A DNA stretch of 64,000 nt from Streptosporangium subroseum (GTDB lineage: Bacteria; Actinomycetota; Actinomycetes; Streptosporangiales; Streptosporangiaceae): contig NZ_FZOD01000003.1 of NCBI RefSeq assembly GCF_900188345.1, forward strand, positions 186,001 through 250,000, read 5' to 3'. The position numbers were made by a program, and so were the translations under genes. Under the pieces are notes generated by a model that was given only the letters and a program-made list of their open reading frames with translations, ran no database searches and was not told the origin of the DNA. Positions 25,035 to 33,526 of the stretch are shown here, piece by piece (the stretch's first letter is position 1; every line of letters starts with the position of its first letter).

Positions 25035-25688
25035 GTGACGATGCACAAACCAAGCCAAACGCCCTATTTGAGGGATATGGTCTGGTTTATTCCAGCGTGC
25101 ATCGCGACCTGTTTCGGGGGAATCGCGCTACTGGCGCAGGGGGCCAAGGGAGCCGAGGTCTCCCAGACCCTGTCCTTCGTGGTCGCGACCGTCGCGCTCC
25201 TCCTCGCGCTCCTCTTCCGGACGAGGGAGCCGCAGCCTCCCCTGAGGAGAGGGCGGTTCTGGTTGACGCTGCTGGTCGCGGTGGTGCTGGGGCTGGGCTC
25301 CGCGTCCACGTGGTGGTTCGTCATCCACAGCCCCGATCTGAGAGTCACCGACGACGTCACGGTCCTCGACGGCCAGTCGATGGAGGACGGGGCACAGGCC
25401 GCCGTCGAGATCCCCGGGCGCCCACCCGGCCGCGAGAACCTCTCCATCACCTTCACCCTGGTGAATGCGCGATCCACCGGTAACTGCGTCGTACCGGCCA
25501 CGCTCGAGGTGAGGCTCCTGGCCGACGACCGGTGGAGCAACCCACCGGCCATCGCCCACTCCGGTGAGGAGATCCGGCTGCCTCTGAGCCGCGTCAAGGA
25601 CCGGGCGGGCGTGCAGGTCGATCTCCGGGTTCCCGACGGCTCCTGCCTGCTCCACCTGAAAGTCTCCGAAGCCGTTCTCTACAACTAG
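25035..25688 (+). CDS. Membrane protein of unknown function
   Basis: Not recognised. A 217-residue protein with two or three N-terminal transmembrane helices (about 15-35, 41-57, 75-97) and an extracytoplasmic beta-rich domain holding two cysteines (GNCVVP and GSCLLHL) that could form a disulfide. GTG 25035 lies 6 bp after GGAGG; ATG 25041 is an alternative. It is 10 bp upstream of a solute-binding lipoprotein and probably co-transcribed with it. Confidence 0.7.
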   Translation: MTMHKPSQTPYLRDMVWFIPACIATCFGGIALLAQGAKGAEVSQTLSFVVATVALLLALLFRTREPQPPLRRGRFWLTLLVAVVLGLGSASTWWFVIHSPDLRVTDDVTVLDGQSMEDGAQAAVEIPGRPPGRENLSITFTLVNARSTGNCVVPATLEVRLLADDRWSNPPAIAHSGEEIRLPLSRVKDRAGVQVDLRVPDGSCLLHLKVSEAVLYN

Positions 25689-25698
25689 GAAGCCGCCC

Positions 25699-26619
25699 GT
25701 GACCCGGATCCTCCGGCGAGTCGCCTTCGCCACCGCCCTGTTCGCCGCCACCGCCCTGTCCGCCTGCTCCGAATCCACATCTCCGCCGCTCCCAGGCGGG
25801 TTCCTCCACTCCGGCGCGGTGATCCACACGGGCGTCACCACCGACCATCCGGGCTGGTCGATGCTTGACCCGGGTGCCAACCAGCGCAGCGGATTCGACA
25901 TCGAACTGGCCGACTGGCTCAGCAGCAAGCTGCAGATCGACCAGCAGTACGTGGACGTGACACTGGAGGGCCGGATCAGGGTGCTTGAGGAGGAGAAAGC
26001 TCGCATGGTGGTCGCGACCTTCTCCATCACCGACGATCGCCGGAAAAGAATGGACTTCGCGGGACCCTACATGATCACGTATCAGGGGGTGATGGTCAGG
26101 GAAGGCGACCGGCGAATCCAGAGCTATGAGGATCTGGTGACAGAAGGCAGAAACGTATGCGTCGCCGACGGCACGACGTCCCACGCCCAGCTCGCCGAGA
26201 AGGACAGAAAAGGGCTTACCCTCACGGTCCTGACGGCCCTGAAAGACTGTGCCACCCAGCTGAGCAAGGGGCAGGTCGACGCCGTATCGACCGACCAGCT
26301 GGTTCTGTACGGCTTCGCGAATTCCGAACTCTATCCCGGACTTCACGTGCTGCCCGATCTGACCTTCGGCTCCAAGGAGCAGTACGGCATCGGACTGCCC
26401 GACAATGACTTCGCCGACTGCGAGATCGTCAGCAAGAAGCTGAGCGAGTTTCTCAAGGAAGGAGACTGGGCCGAGTTCTTCGCCCGCTCCTTCCCCGGTG
26501 CCGCCCCGGCCAAGCACAAGCCCGCCCAGCTCGACCCGTGCGAAAAGAGCACCGCCCCGTCGGCCACCCCCCAAGCCCTCACCTCCACCACCGTCGCATG
26601 GGCCGCCACCACGGGATGA
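25699..26619 (+). CDS. Orphan extracellular solute-binding lipoprotein, family 3 (amino-acid type)
   Basis: Lipoprotein of 306 residues: signal peptide with lipobox LSAC (Cys23), then an SBP_bac_3 fold with SGFDIELADWLSSKL, ATFSITDDRRKRMDFAGPYM, and VDAVSTDQLVLYGF blocks. Family members bind polar amino acids for ABC importers. There is no permease or ATPase gene nearby, so it may serve a remote transporter or a sensing role with the upstream membrane protein. Confidence 0.87.
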   Translation: MTRILRRVAFATALFAATALSACSESTSPPLPGGFLHSGAVIHTGVTTDHPGWSMLDPGANQRSGFDIELADWLSSKLQIDQQYVDVTLEGRIRVLEEEKARMVVATFSITDDRRKRMDFAGPYMITYQGVMVREGDRRIQSYEDLVTEGRNVCVADGTTSHAQLAEKDRKGLTLTVLTALKDCATQLSKGQVDAVSTDQLVLYGFANSELYPGLHVLPDLTFGSKEQYGIGLPDNDFADCEIVSKKLSEFLKEGDWAEFFARSFPGAAPAKHKPAQLDPCEKSTAPSATPQALTSTTVAWAATTG

Positions 26620-26634
26620 CCCCCGCGGGCGCGG

Positions 26635-26928
26635 CTAATTCGAGGCGATCGGGTCTTGCTGGGGCGAGTCCTGCTGGGGCACTTCGCTGATCCGGCAGAC
26701 GGGCGGGCGATTACGCGACGGCAGGGGTTTGACATAGATGTTGTGACAGTGAGGACAGCAGAGGTCGCTCCACGGGGGCGGGCTGGGCAGGCCCCCGCGA
26801 CGCCATACGACCGTGTCGCCGCCATGCCCGTCATCTGAGTGGCAGGCCTCGTAGAGGTCCTGCCAGGTCCGAAGACAGCGCAGGCAGAAGAATTCCCATA
26901 TTTCGCTGATGGTCTGGATCTCTCGCAT
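26635..26928 (-). CDS. Small zinc-ribbon-like protein
   Basis: Not assigned to a family. A 97-residue protein with two cysteine pairs, FCLRC (about 14-18) and LCCPHC (about 56-61), spaced for one zinc ribbon, plus a disordered Ser/Gln/Pro C-terminus. GGGAG precedes the ATG. Convergent with the binding-protein gene. The 178 bp beyond its start (26929-27106) shows no gene. Confidence 0.55.
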   Translation of the reverse strand: MREIQTISEIWEFFCLRCLRTWQDLYEACHSDDGHGGDTVVWRRGGLPSPPPWSDLCCPHCHNIYVKPLPSRNRPPVCRISEVPQQDSPQQDPIASN

Positions 26929-27106
26929 GAGACGGTGCTCCCGTGGATCGGGCGTGGGTATCGGGCAATCCGCAGATTGCAGAGGGCATTGGCCCGGGCT
27001 CGATGGCGCACGGCCGAATCGGCCCGCATGAGTGGATGCGTACGACGGGAACGGCGGCGCGCGACAGGACGCGCGGGCTGTCGGGCCTACCGCCGGGTGC
27101 GTCGGC

Positions 27107-27595
27107 TTAGGTCAGGGAGATGCCCAGCCGGATCAACAGGCCGACACTGGCCGGCCGCACGGGGGATGCTTCGGGAAATCGTCTCGCGGGGCGGTCCGGA
27201 GCGAAGTCCGGCCATGTCGAGCTGAGCCATCCGGCCGGCAACAGGCCACCGGCGAGACCGTCCGGCAGGAGGGTCCGGGTGAGGCGGTCTCCGGCCCGTG
27301 GGCGAACGATGTGGTGTGCCCAGATGTCATGGGGGTCGTGGTGCTTGGGCGCCGTGGGCCGCCTGACGATTTCGGAAGGACGACCGCCCTCACCGAAGGG
27401 TGTCCGCAGGTGCGTCGACCACACATCAGGGCCCGCGGCGGCTATGAGAGCCGCGGATTCCGCACCCGAGTAAATGCGGATGGAGTGCCAGCTCCAGTCC
27501 AGGCTCAGGTGGATCAGGATCACGAGAGGCATGACGAGCCATAGCGCCGACCTCCAGCGCCTGCGGGGGGCCCCTCTCCGTGAATCTGCGGCCAC
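27107..27595 (-). CDS. Hypothetical small membrane protein
   Basis: Not recognised. A 162-residue frame with one clear hydrophobic segment (ALWLVMPLVILIHLSLDW, about 17-34) and an Arg/Pro-rich remainder. Start is GTG with a weak ribosome binding site. An AT-rich palindrome 28 bp upstream would fit its promoter. Coding bias is weaker than in neighbours, so the call is tentative. Confidence 0.4.
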   Translation of the reverse strand: MAADSRRGAPRRRWRSALWLVMPLVILIHLSLDWSWHSIRIYSGAESAALIAAAGPDVWSTHLRTPFGEGGRPSEIVRRPTAPKHHDPHDIWAHHIVRPRAGDRLTRTLLPDGLAGGLLPAGWLSSTWPDFAPDRPARRFPEASPVRPASVGLLIRLGISLT

Positions 27596-27622
27596 GCTTC
27601 GAACAGTACACCACTCTGTGTA

Positions 27623-27645
27623 GTTATATAATTACTATATGTAAC
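27623..27645. promoter_or_regulatory. AT-rich 23-bp imperfect palindrome
   Basis: GTTATATAATTACTATATGTAAC sits in an unusually AT-rich patch between the molybdo-enzyme 3' end and the 27595 start. It may be the promoter and operator of the leftward small membrane protein. The binding factor is unknown. Confidence 0.5.
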
Positions 27646-27811
27646 CTTTATGGACCCGGCCCTTCCGCGCGCCCGCATCGGAGAAGGTCACCGAGGTGCG
27701 GGATCGCCCGGCCGGGGATTACGGGCGTCTCGCAGGTCGGTTGCTCCACCGAGCGGGATCGCACGCCGTTCGAACTCGCCCGTCCGACCGGCAGCGGCGT
27801 CGGCCGGGCCG

Positions 27812-30046
27812 TCAGACCGCCTCCACCCGGGCGGGGACGTGCTTGTGCCAGGGAGTGCCCGCGAACCGGTCGCGGGCGTCGGACGAGGTGAGCTCGTTGG
27901 GCGGTGCTCCGGTCAGAACGGAGACGCCGTCCTCCGCCGGGTAGCCGAGCCCGAGGCCGTTGGGCAGGGAGACGTGGCCGGGACGCAGACCCGGGAACAG
28001 CTCGACCGCCACCTCGACGCTGCCCCTGCGGGTGGTCACGCGGGCGAGTGAGCCGTTCTCCAGCCCCAGCCCGACGGCGTCCGAGGGGTTGATGCGCAGG
28101 GCTCCCGAGGTGTCGCGGCGACGCCAGGCGGGATCGCGGTAGAGGGTGTTGGCGGTGAAGGCCCGCCGCTCCCCCGCGGAGAGCACAAACGGGAAGTCCG
28201 GATGGCGGGGTGGGCCGGCCGGAGGCAGGTCGCTCAGCTCCGCGAGCAGGTCGGGCAGGGCGAGGTGGATCCTCCCGTCGGAGGTGCCGATCCGCCGCAG
28301 GCCGTCGCCGGGCTCGTCCACCGTGAAGTGGATCCCCGAAGGGTTGGAGAGGATCGCCTCGAAGAGCGCCTCGCCCAGGTCGTCCCCGGTGACTCCGGCG
28401 CGGCGGACCGCGTCCGGGTGGCGCATCGCCACCTGATGGGCCTGCGCCCACAGGGAGGCCGCGGCCGGGGCGGGCAGCGTCGGGCCGAGGGTGCGATAGA
28501 GCGCGACCTCGGGCACCGCCGCCAGCGCGGGATCGGTGGCCATCGCGGTCAGGAACGCGCCGGCGAAGGCCGTACGTCCCTCGGCCGCCGCCTGGTGCAG
28601 GGCGGTCAGGTCGGGCAGGGCGCCGAGCGCCTCGCACAGGCGGGCGTGGATCTCCGGCTCGGGCAGCAGGTCCGAACCCGGCGGCGGGTCGAGGACCGGG
28701 CGGCGGAGGTGGAAGTAGTTGGCGGGCGCCTCCAGGTTGAAGAACGTCGCCTCCCACTTCTCGAACTGGCTCGGCGCGGGAAGCACGTAGTCGGCCAGCC
28801 TCGCCGTCTCGGTCATGGCGACGTCGATCACGACCAGCACGTCGAGTGCCTGGAGGGCCTCGCGCATGCGGGGCGAGTCGGCGAGGGAGTGGGCCGGGTT
28901 GGACGACTCGACCAGCATTGCGCGGTAGCGGGCCGGATGGTCGGTCAGGATCTCCTCGGCGACCACGTTGGAGGGGATCAGGCCGGAGATGATCCTGGCT
29001 CCGGCCACCGGGCTGAACCGCTCCTTCTGCGGCCGCAGGTAGGACGTCTGCACCAGCGGCATGAACAGGATCGGCGGGTTGTTGGTGCCCGGCCGGCCGA
29101 AGTTGCCGGTGAGCAGGATGATCAGACTGTCGAGGTAGCTGTTGAGCGTGGAGTGCAGGGTCATCTGGGTCCCGAGGTCCTCCATGGCGGCCACGCTCGA
29201 GGCCGACGCGATGCGGCGGGCGGCCTGCCGTACAAGATCCTCCGGCACGTCCGCGACCTTGGCGTAGGCCGCCACCGGCACCTTGGCCAGGGCGGTCACG
29301 ACCTCGTCCAGACCCTCCGCGCGTCCGGCCAGCCAGTCGCGGGCGATCAGGTCCTCCTGGACCAGCACCGCGGCCAGGGCCGCCAGCAACCACGCGTCGG
29401 TGCCCGGCTTGAGCCGCAGGTGGATGTCCGCCAGCTCGGCGGTCTCGGTGACCCGCGGATCGATCACGATCATGGCCCGGGCGGGGTCGCGGGCTATCTC
29501 GCGCAGTGTGGGCCTGGCCCTCGGGATGCCGTGCGACTGCCAGGGGTTCTTGCCGATGAACAGCGCGAGTTCGCAGTGCTCGAAGTCGCCGGTGGCGAAG
29601 TTTCCGATCATCCGGTCCGACACCCAGAACTGCCCGGTCTTCTCCTGGGCCAGCGCGTTGGACCGGTATCTCCCGCCCAGGGCCCGCATCACCGAGCCCG
29701 AGTAGGAGCCGCCCAGGTGGTTGCCCTGGCCGCCGCCCCCGTAGTAGAAGATCGTCTCTCCGCCGTGGGCGTCCCGTACGGCCGCGAGCCTCCCGGCGAC
29801 CTCCGTGATCGCGGTGTCCCAGTCGATCCGCTCGAACGTGCCGTCGGGCCGCCGCCGCAGCGGGTGGGTGAGCCGGTCCGTACCGTTCTGGTAGTGATCG
29901 AGACGGAGCGGTTTCTCGCAGGTGTATCCCTGCGACGAGGGATGCGCCTTGTCGCCGCGGATTCGCTTGAACCGGCGCTCGTCCAGCTCTATCTCGATGC
30001 CACAGTTACTCGCGCACAACACGCAGGCGGTCGGCTGCCACGTCAT
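27812..30046 (-). CDS. Molybdopterin-dependent oxidoreductase (4Fe-4S, bis-MGD, formate-dehydrogenase-like)
   Basis: Cytosolic oxidoreductase of 744 residues. The N-terminal 4Fe-4S site is complete: Cys8, Cys11, Cys15 (CVLCASNC) and Cys43 with Lys45 in YTCEKPL. The Mo-bis-MGD domains follow: EKTGQFW, LALFIGKNPWQSHG, VIDPRVTETAELADIHLRLKPGTDAWLLAALA, and a C-terminal dinucleotide-binding domain with FVLSAGERRAFTANTLYRD. It lacks a twin-arginine signal, so it acts inside the cell. Homologues are annotated as FdhF-like or nitrate-reductase-like; substrate unknown. It is divergent from an HxlR regulator whose likely operator lies between them. Confidence 0.92.
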   Translation of the reverse strand: MTWQPTACVLCASNCGIEIELDERRFKRIRGDKAHPSSQGYTCEKPLRLDHYQNGTDRLTHPLRRRPDGTFERIDWDTAITEVAGRLAAVRDAHGGETIFYYGGGGQGNHLGGSYSGSVMRALGGRYRSNALAQEKTGQFWVSDRMIGNFATGDFEHCELALFIGKNPWQSHGIPRARPTLREIARDPARAMIVIDPRVTETAELADIHLRLKPGTDAWLLAALAAVLVQEDLIARDWLAGRAEGLDEVVTALAKVPVAAYAKVADVPEDLVRQAARRIASASSVAAMEDLGTQMTLHSTLNSYLDSLIILLTGNFGRPGTNNPPILFMPLVQTSYLRPQKERFSPVAGARIISGLIPSNVVAEEILTDHPARYRAMLVESSNPAHSLADSPRMREALQALDVLVVIDVAMTETARLADYVLPAPSQFEKWEATFFNLEAPANYFHLRRPVLDPPPGSDLLPEPEIHARLCEALGALPDLTALHQAAAEGRTAFAGAFLTAMATDPALAAVPEVALYRTLGPTLPAPAAASLWAQAHQVAMRHPDAVRRAGVTGDDLGEALFEAILSNPSGIHFTVDEPGDGLRRIGTSDGRIHLALPDLLAELSDLPPAGPPRHPDFPFVLSAGERRAFTANTLYRDPAWRRRDTSGALRINPSDAVGLGLENGSLARVTTRRGSVEVAVELFPGLRPGHVSLPNGLGLGYPAEDGVSVLTGAPPNELTSSDARDRFAGTPWHKHVPARVEAV

Positions 30047-30088
30047 GAATAGCCCCCGTTCGGTACCAAAATCGACTCTAACCTTGTG

Positions 30089-30109
30089 AGTTCACTAGTG
30101 CAACGAACT
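30089..30109. promoter_or_regulatory. Operator-like inverted repeat between the molybdo-enzyme and hxlR genes
   Basis: AGTTC (30089-30093) and GAACT (30105-30109) flank a CACTAGTG palindrome in the 89-bp divergent promoter region. Its place suggests HxlR-regulator control of both genes. Confidence 0.45.
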
Positions 30110-30135
30110 TGTTGAGGCCGGATAGAATTCAGATC

Positions 30136-30669
30136 ATGAAGCGCACCCCGTTCGCCGACTGGCCCTGTTCCATCGCCAGATCCGTCGACCTGCTGGGCGA
30201 CTGGTGGACACCGCTCGTGCTGCGCGAGGCCTTCTACGGCACCCGGCGCTTCGACGACATCCAGCGCAACCTGCGCATCGGCCGCAACATCCTCACCCAG
30301 CGCCTCAAGCGACTGGTCGAGGAGGGGATGCTGGAGCGCGTGCCGTACCAGGAGCGTCCCCAGCGGTATGAGTACGTGCTCACCGAGAAGGGCCGCGACT
30401 TCTTCCCGGTCCTGGCGGCGATGATGCACTGGGGCGACAAGTGGCTCTCCCCCGACGGCCCGCCGATCAATCTGCGGCACCACGACCACGACACCCACGC
30501 CGAGGTCGTCTGCGCCGAGTGCCGTGAGCCTCTCGACCTCCGCGACGTGTCCGCCACCCTCGGCCCCGGCTTCCCCGAGCGCCTGCGCTCCCGCCCCGAC
30601 GTCGCCGAGCGCTTCCCCGACGATTCGAGCATGGACCAGGATTCGGAGATCAAGCCGCCGCCCGAATAG
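30136..30669 (+). CDS. HxlR family transcriptional regulator
   Basis: Winged-helix regulator of 177 residues: CSIARSVDLLGDWWTPLVLREAFYGTRRFDDIQRNL then ILTQRLKRLVEEGMLERVPYQERPQRYEYVLTEKG, the standard HxlR HTH and wing. One Cys in the DWPCSIA segment is at the position used by redox- or aldehyde-sensing members. It has an extended C-terminus with CAECREPL. ATG 30136 gives the usual MKRTPFADWPC start. It probably controls the divergent molybdo-oxidoreductase. Confidence 0.92.
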   Translation: MKRTPFADWPCSIARSVDLLGDWWTPLVLREAFYGTRRFDDIQRNLRIGRNILTQRLKRLVEEGMLERVPYQERPQRYEYVLTEKGRDFFPVLAAMMHWGDKWLSPDGPPINLRHHDHDTHAEVVCAECREPLDLRDVSATLGPGFPERLRSRPDVAERFPDDSSMDQDSEIKPPPE

Positions 30670-30800
30670 CCTGCCGTCGGACAGGCCGGTATACGATCAA
30701 CAGCCATGATCATGACGACTGTGTGACCCCATGTCCTCAGGCCGTCACCAAGGGTTCCAGCCGGTCGAACCTCAACCCCCCACCGTTAGGACCCGCGCTC

Positions 30801-31793
30801 ATGAAGCGATGGATCGCCCTCGCTGCCACCGTGCTCGTCGTGCCAGCTCTGGCCCCGGCCGCTCCCGCCACCGCCCAGGCCGCTCCCCTCAATCCGGTGA
30901 GCGCGCTGAACGACCAACTCGCCAAAGGCGTCAGAGTAAGGGTTGTCGAGCAGAGCAAGGTCCGCATGGCCGGTGGGCGGATCGTGAACCACATGGCGTA
31001 CGGCTCGGGATACGGCGTCCAGAACCGCGGCTCACTCCAGCTCGGGAGATCAGGAGTCGTCGCCTCCGACATGACGCGCCGGCTGACGTTCGAGTCCGTG
31101 GCCCGCCAGGTCGCCCAGGACAACGCGCAGGGCGGCGACAAGCAGTCCCAGAGCCTGCTCACGCTGACCCAGGCACACCGCTCGATCAGCGTGAAAGGCT
31201 GGCGCTACGCCTCCGGAAAGCACTACGCCCCCCTCCTTCCCGAAGGGAAGACCTGGGCCCTCCTTCAGCGGAGCAGCGGCGCAGCGGCGGCCTTCGGCGA
31301 CCAAGTGATCAACGTGTTCGAGCCGGCCGTCCTGAAAGCCCTGCTGATCAAGAAGAACACCGATGGCACGGTCGTCGCGATCAAGGGCTTCGACGGCAGG
31401 AAGAGAAAGGCCACCCTCTATTCGGGCACCACCACCTTCTCCAAGCTGTACGAGCTCTCCTCGACCTTCCGTGAGATCGTCGGGCGTAAGCTCGACACCG
31501 TCACCGGCGGCATTCAGGTGGGCTGGGGCGTCTTCACCGACGAGAAGGGCCTTCCCTTTCAGATCATCTCTTTCTGGGAGATCAGCGATAACCGGCCCTT
31601 CTTCCGCAACACGACCACCACCGAGTACGTCGGCTGGGGCTCCCCCGCCCCCATCGTCGCTCCACCCGGTAGCAAGGTCACCCGCTCATCCTGGCCGGCC
31701 AACGGCCTCCCAGAGTCCGACGACAACGCCGATGTCCTTATCACCCCCCAACCTCCCGGCGTCCCGAAGAAGAGTTTTGTCCCGTGGAAGTAG
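30801..31793 (+). CDS. Secreted protein of unknown function
   Basis: Not recognised. A 330-residue exported protein: signal peptide about 1-28 (ending TAQA), then a beta-rich domain without cysteines except none obvious, with GGRIVNHMAYGSGYG and VVAIKGFDGRKRKATLYSG stretches. The beta-rich repeats could be an LppX/LprG-like half-barrel, but this is a guess. ATG 30801 gives the signal peptide start; the upstream in-frame GTG adds a polar stretch. It stands alone. Confidence 0.65.
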   Translation: MKRWIALAATVLVVPALAPAAPATAQAAPLNPVSALNDQLAKGVRVRVVEQSKVRMAGGRIVNHMAYGSGYGVQNRGSLQLGRSGVVASDMTRRLTFESVARQVAQDNAQGGDKQSQSLLTLTQAHRSISVKGWRYASGKHYAPLLPEGKTWALLQRSSGAAAAFGDQVINVFEPAVLKALLIKKNTDGTVVAIKGFDGRKRKATLYSGTTTFSKLYELSSTFREIVGRKLDTVTGGIQVGWGVFTDEKGLPFQIISFWEISDNRPFFRNTTTTEYVGWGSPAPIVAPPGSKVTRSSWPANGLPESDDNADVLITPQPPGVPKKSFVPWK

Positions 31794-31883
31794 TGCGAGT
31801 CCGGCGCAGGCCGGCCAGCTAGCCGGATCCGGCACGAACGGCCGGTGATGGGCGGGGGTGGCGTGTTCTGAGATCCTGATGTC

Positions 31884-32648
31884 GTGTCGCTCACGCCCGC
31901 CGTTCCGGAGCCGGTTACGGCCGACCCGCCCCGCTCCACCCCGAGCCCTCTGCTCACCCAGTCGTGGCTCGACATGGCCTTCCTGCACTGGGCCGCCGAT
32001 CCGGCGGACGTGGCACCCCTGCTACCGGCCGGGACCGTCCCGGACACCCTCGACGGGGTCACCTACGTCGGCCTCGTCGCCTTCCGGATGCATCGCATCG
32101 GCTGGTTCCGCCTCCCCGGCATCCCCTACCTGGGCACCTTCCCCGAGACCAACGTCCGTCTTTACTCGGTGGACGCCCACGGGCGGCGCGGCGTGGTCTT
32201 CCGTTCGCTCGACGCCTCCCGCCTGATCCCGGTGATCGTCGCGCGGACCGCCTTCCGGTTGCCGTACGTATGGTCCCGGATGGCCATCCGTCACAGCGGC
32301 GACACCATCACCTACACGGGCACACGGCGCTGGCCGGGACCGCGCGGCGCGCACAGCCGGATCACCATACGGACCGGCGAGCGCATCGAGGAGCCCACCG
32401 AGCTCGAACACTTCCTGACCGCCCGCTGGGGCATGCACAACACCTTTTTCGGGCGGCCGATGTATCTGCCGAACACCCACCCGCGCTGGCCCCTGCACCG
32501 AGCCGACCTCATCGAGTGCGACGAAGACCTGGTGGCGGCGGCAGGGCTGCCCGAACCGGCCGGACCGCCGGTGAGCGTGCTCTACTCGCCGGGTGTCCCC
32601 GTACGTTTCGGGCGCCCCGCCCGCCCGAACGGCATCCCGGCGCCCTAG
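31884..32648 (+). CDS. YqjF family protein (DUF2071)
   Basis: Protein of 254 residues matching DUF2071: LTQSWLDMAFLHWAADPADVAPLLPAG, TYVGLVAFRMH, GTFPETNVRLYSVDAHGRRGVVFRSLDASR, and LTARWGMHNTFFGRPMYLPNTHPRWPLHRA. The fold is shared with acetoacetate-decarboxylase-like proteins, function unknown. Start is GTG 31884. It lies upstream of the truncated arsR and may be transcribed alone. Confidence 0.9.
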   Translation: MSLTPAVPEPVTADPPRSTPSPLLTQSWLDMAFLHWAADPADVAPLLPAGTVPDTLDGVTYVGLVAFRMHRIGWFRLPGIPYLGTFPETNVRLYSVDAHGRRGVVFRSLDASRLIPVIVARTAFRLPYVWSRMAIRHSGDTITYTGTRRWPGPRGAHSRITIRTGERIEEPTELEHFLTARWGMHNTFFGRPMYLPNTHPRWPLHRADLIECDEDLVAAAGLPEPAGPPVSVLYSPGVPVRFGRPARPNGIPAP

Positions 32649-32742
32649 ATCCGGGACCGGACGCGGCCGGAAGCAGCCTCGGCTCCTCGGCCTTCGCCGG
32701 GACATGTGTGGACGTCGACGGGTCTCGACCTTCTCCAAACGA

Positions 32743-32802
32743 GCAACCGATGGTTGCACAATCGTGGATCGCGCGCTAATTTGACATGCAACCAAAGGTT
32801 GC
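32743..32802. promoter_or_regulatory. Two 15-bp GCAACC-N3-GGTTGC operators
   Basis: GCAACCGATGGTTGC (32743-32757) and GCAACCAAAGGTTGC (32788-32802) are perfect 6-3-6 palindromes 45 bp apart, with a TTGACA hexamer between them. ArsR regulators of the ArsR/SRPBCC type bind such sites at their own promoter. Confidence 0.75.
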
Positions 32803-33020
32803 ACATCGCGAAACATCTCGGCGTGCTCGACCGCGTCGGCCTGGTGCACGCGTCGCCCGCCGGACGAGAGAGGAGGTACCGGGTGGACGAGGCGCAACTC
32901 GCTCGCGCGATCGCTGGGCTGTCCTCGGTGGAGGCAACGTGGGACGCCAGGCTCCGGCGCATCAAGCAGATCGCCGAGGCGATTCAGCGCGGCAGAGACC
33001 GGCACGGCACACAGCGGTGA
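32781..33020 (+). pseudogene. Truncated ArsR family regulator (N-terminal half missing)
   Basis: The frame encodes HIAKHLGVLDRVGLVHASPAGRERRYRVDEAQLARAI and a final WDARLRRIKQIAEAI helix, the second half of an ArsR winged helix and C-terminal helix. Family members normally have about 35 more residues in front, with the first helices and the HTH turn. Here the homology starts directly after the second operator palindrome, so about 100 bp of the 5' coding region is gone. Open frame continues upstream to ATG 32706, but those residues are unrelated. It is followed by the usual SRPBCC partner. Confidence 0.72.
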
Positions 33021-33067
33021 ATTCACAGAACTCGGACGAGAACCAACTCTGGAAAGAGGAATCGAAA

Positions 33068-33511
33068 ATGGTGGACATCCTGCACAGGATCGGAATCACA
33101 TCGCCGGTGGCCGAGGTCTACACGGCCTTGACCACCGTCGAGGGGCTTTCCGGCTGGTGGACGACCAGAACCCACGGCGAAGGCGACGAGCTCGGCGGCG
33201 TGCTCCGGTTCCGGTTCGACTCCGGCGGATTCGACATGAAGGTCCTCGAGCTCCACCCCGGCAAGCGCGTGCTGTGGGAGGTGGTCGAAGGACCCGAAGA
33301 ATGGATCGGCACGCACGTGAGCTGGGACCTCGATCAGGTCGACGATTACACCGTCGTTCTCTTCAAGCACGAGGGCTGGAAGGAGCCGGTGGAATTCATG
33401 CACCACTGCAGCACCAAGTGGGCGGTCTTTCTGATGAGCCTGAAGTCGCTGGTCGAAACCGGGAAGGGCGCTTCGGATCCCCACGACGTCAAGATCGGCA
33501 ACTGGGACTGA
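33068..33511 (+). CDS. SRPBCC (AHSA1-like) domain protein
   Basis: Cytosolic START-like ligand-binding protein of 147 residues: ILHRIGITSPVAEVYTALTTVEGLSGWWTTRT, VLELHPGKRVLWEVVEG, GTHVSWDLDQVDDYTVVLFKHEGW and a final KSLVETGKG helix. Full-length relatives pair with an ArsR regulator; here the partner is truncated and begins upstream in the same direction. RBS AGAGGAA precedes ATG 33068. It is intact, though its regulation may be lost. Confidence 0.9.
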   Translation: MVDILHRIGITSPVAEVYTALTTVEGLSGWWTTRTHGEGDELGGVLRFRFDSGGFDMKVLELHPGKRVLWEVVEGPEEWIGTHVSWDLDQVDDYTVVLFKHEGWKEPVEFMHHCSTKWAVFLMSLKSLVETGKGASDPHDVKIGNWD

Positions 33512-33526
33512 CGTTCCCGGCGAGGA

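Noticed and set aside
26929..27106. Small frames between the zinc-ribbon and 27107 genes
   Set aside because: No start signals and weak codon bias.
28202..30052. 616-codon plus-strand frame opposite the molybdo-oxidoreductase
   Set aside because: Antisense shadow; the minus strand shows the 4Fe-4S cysteines and cofactor motifs.
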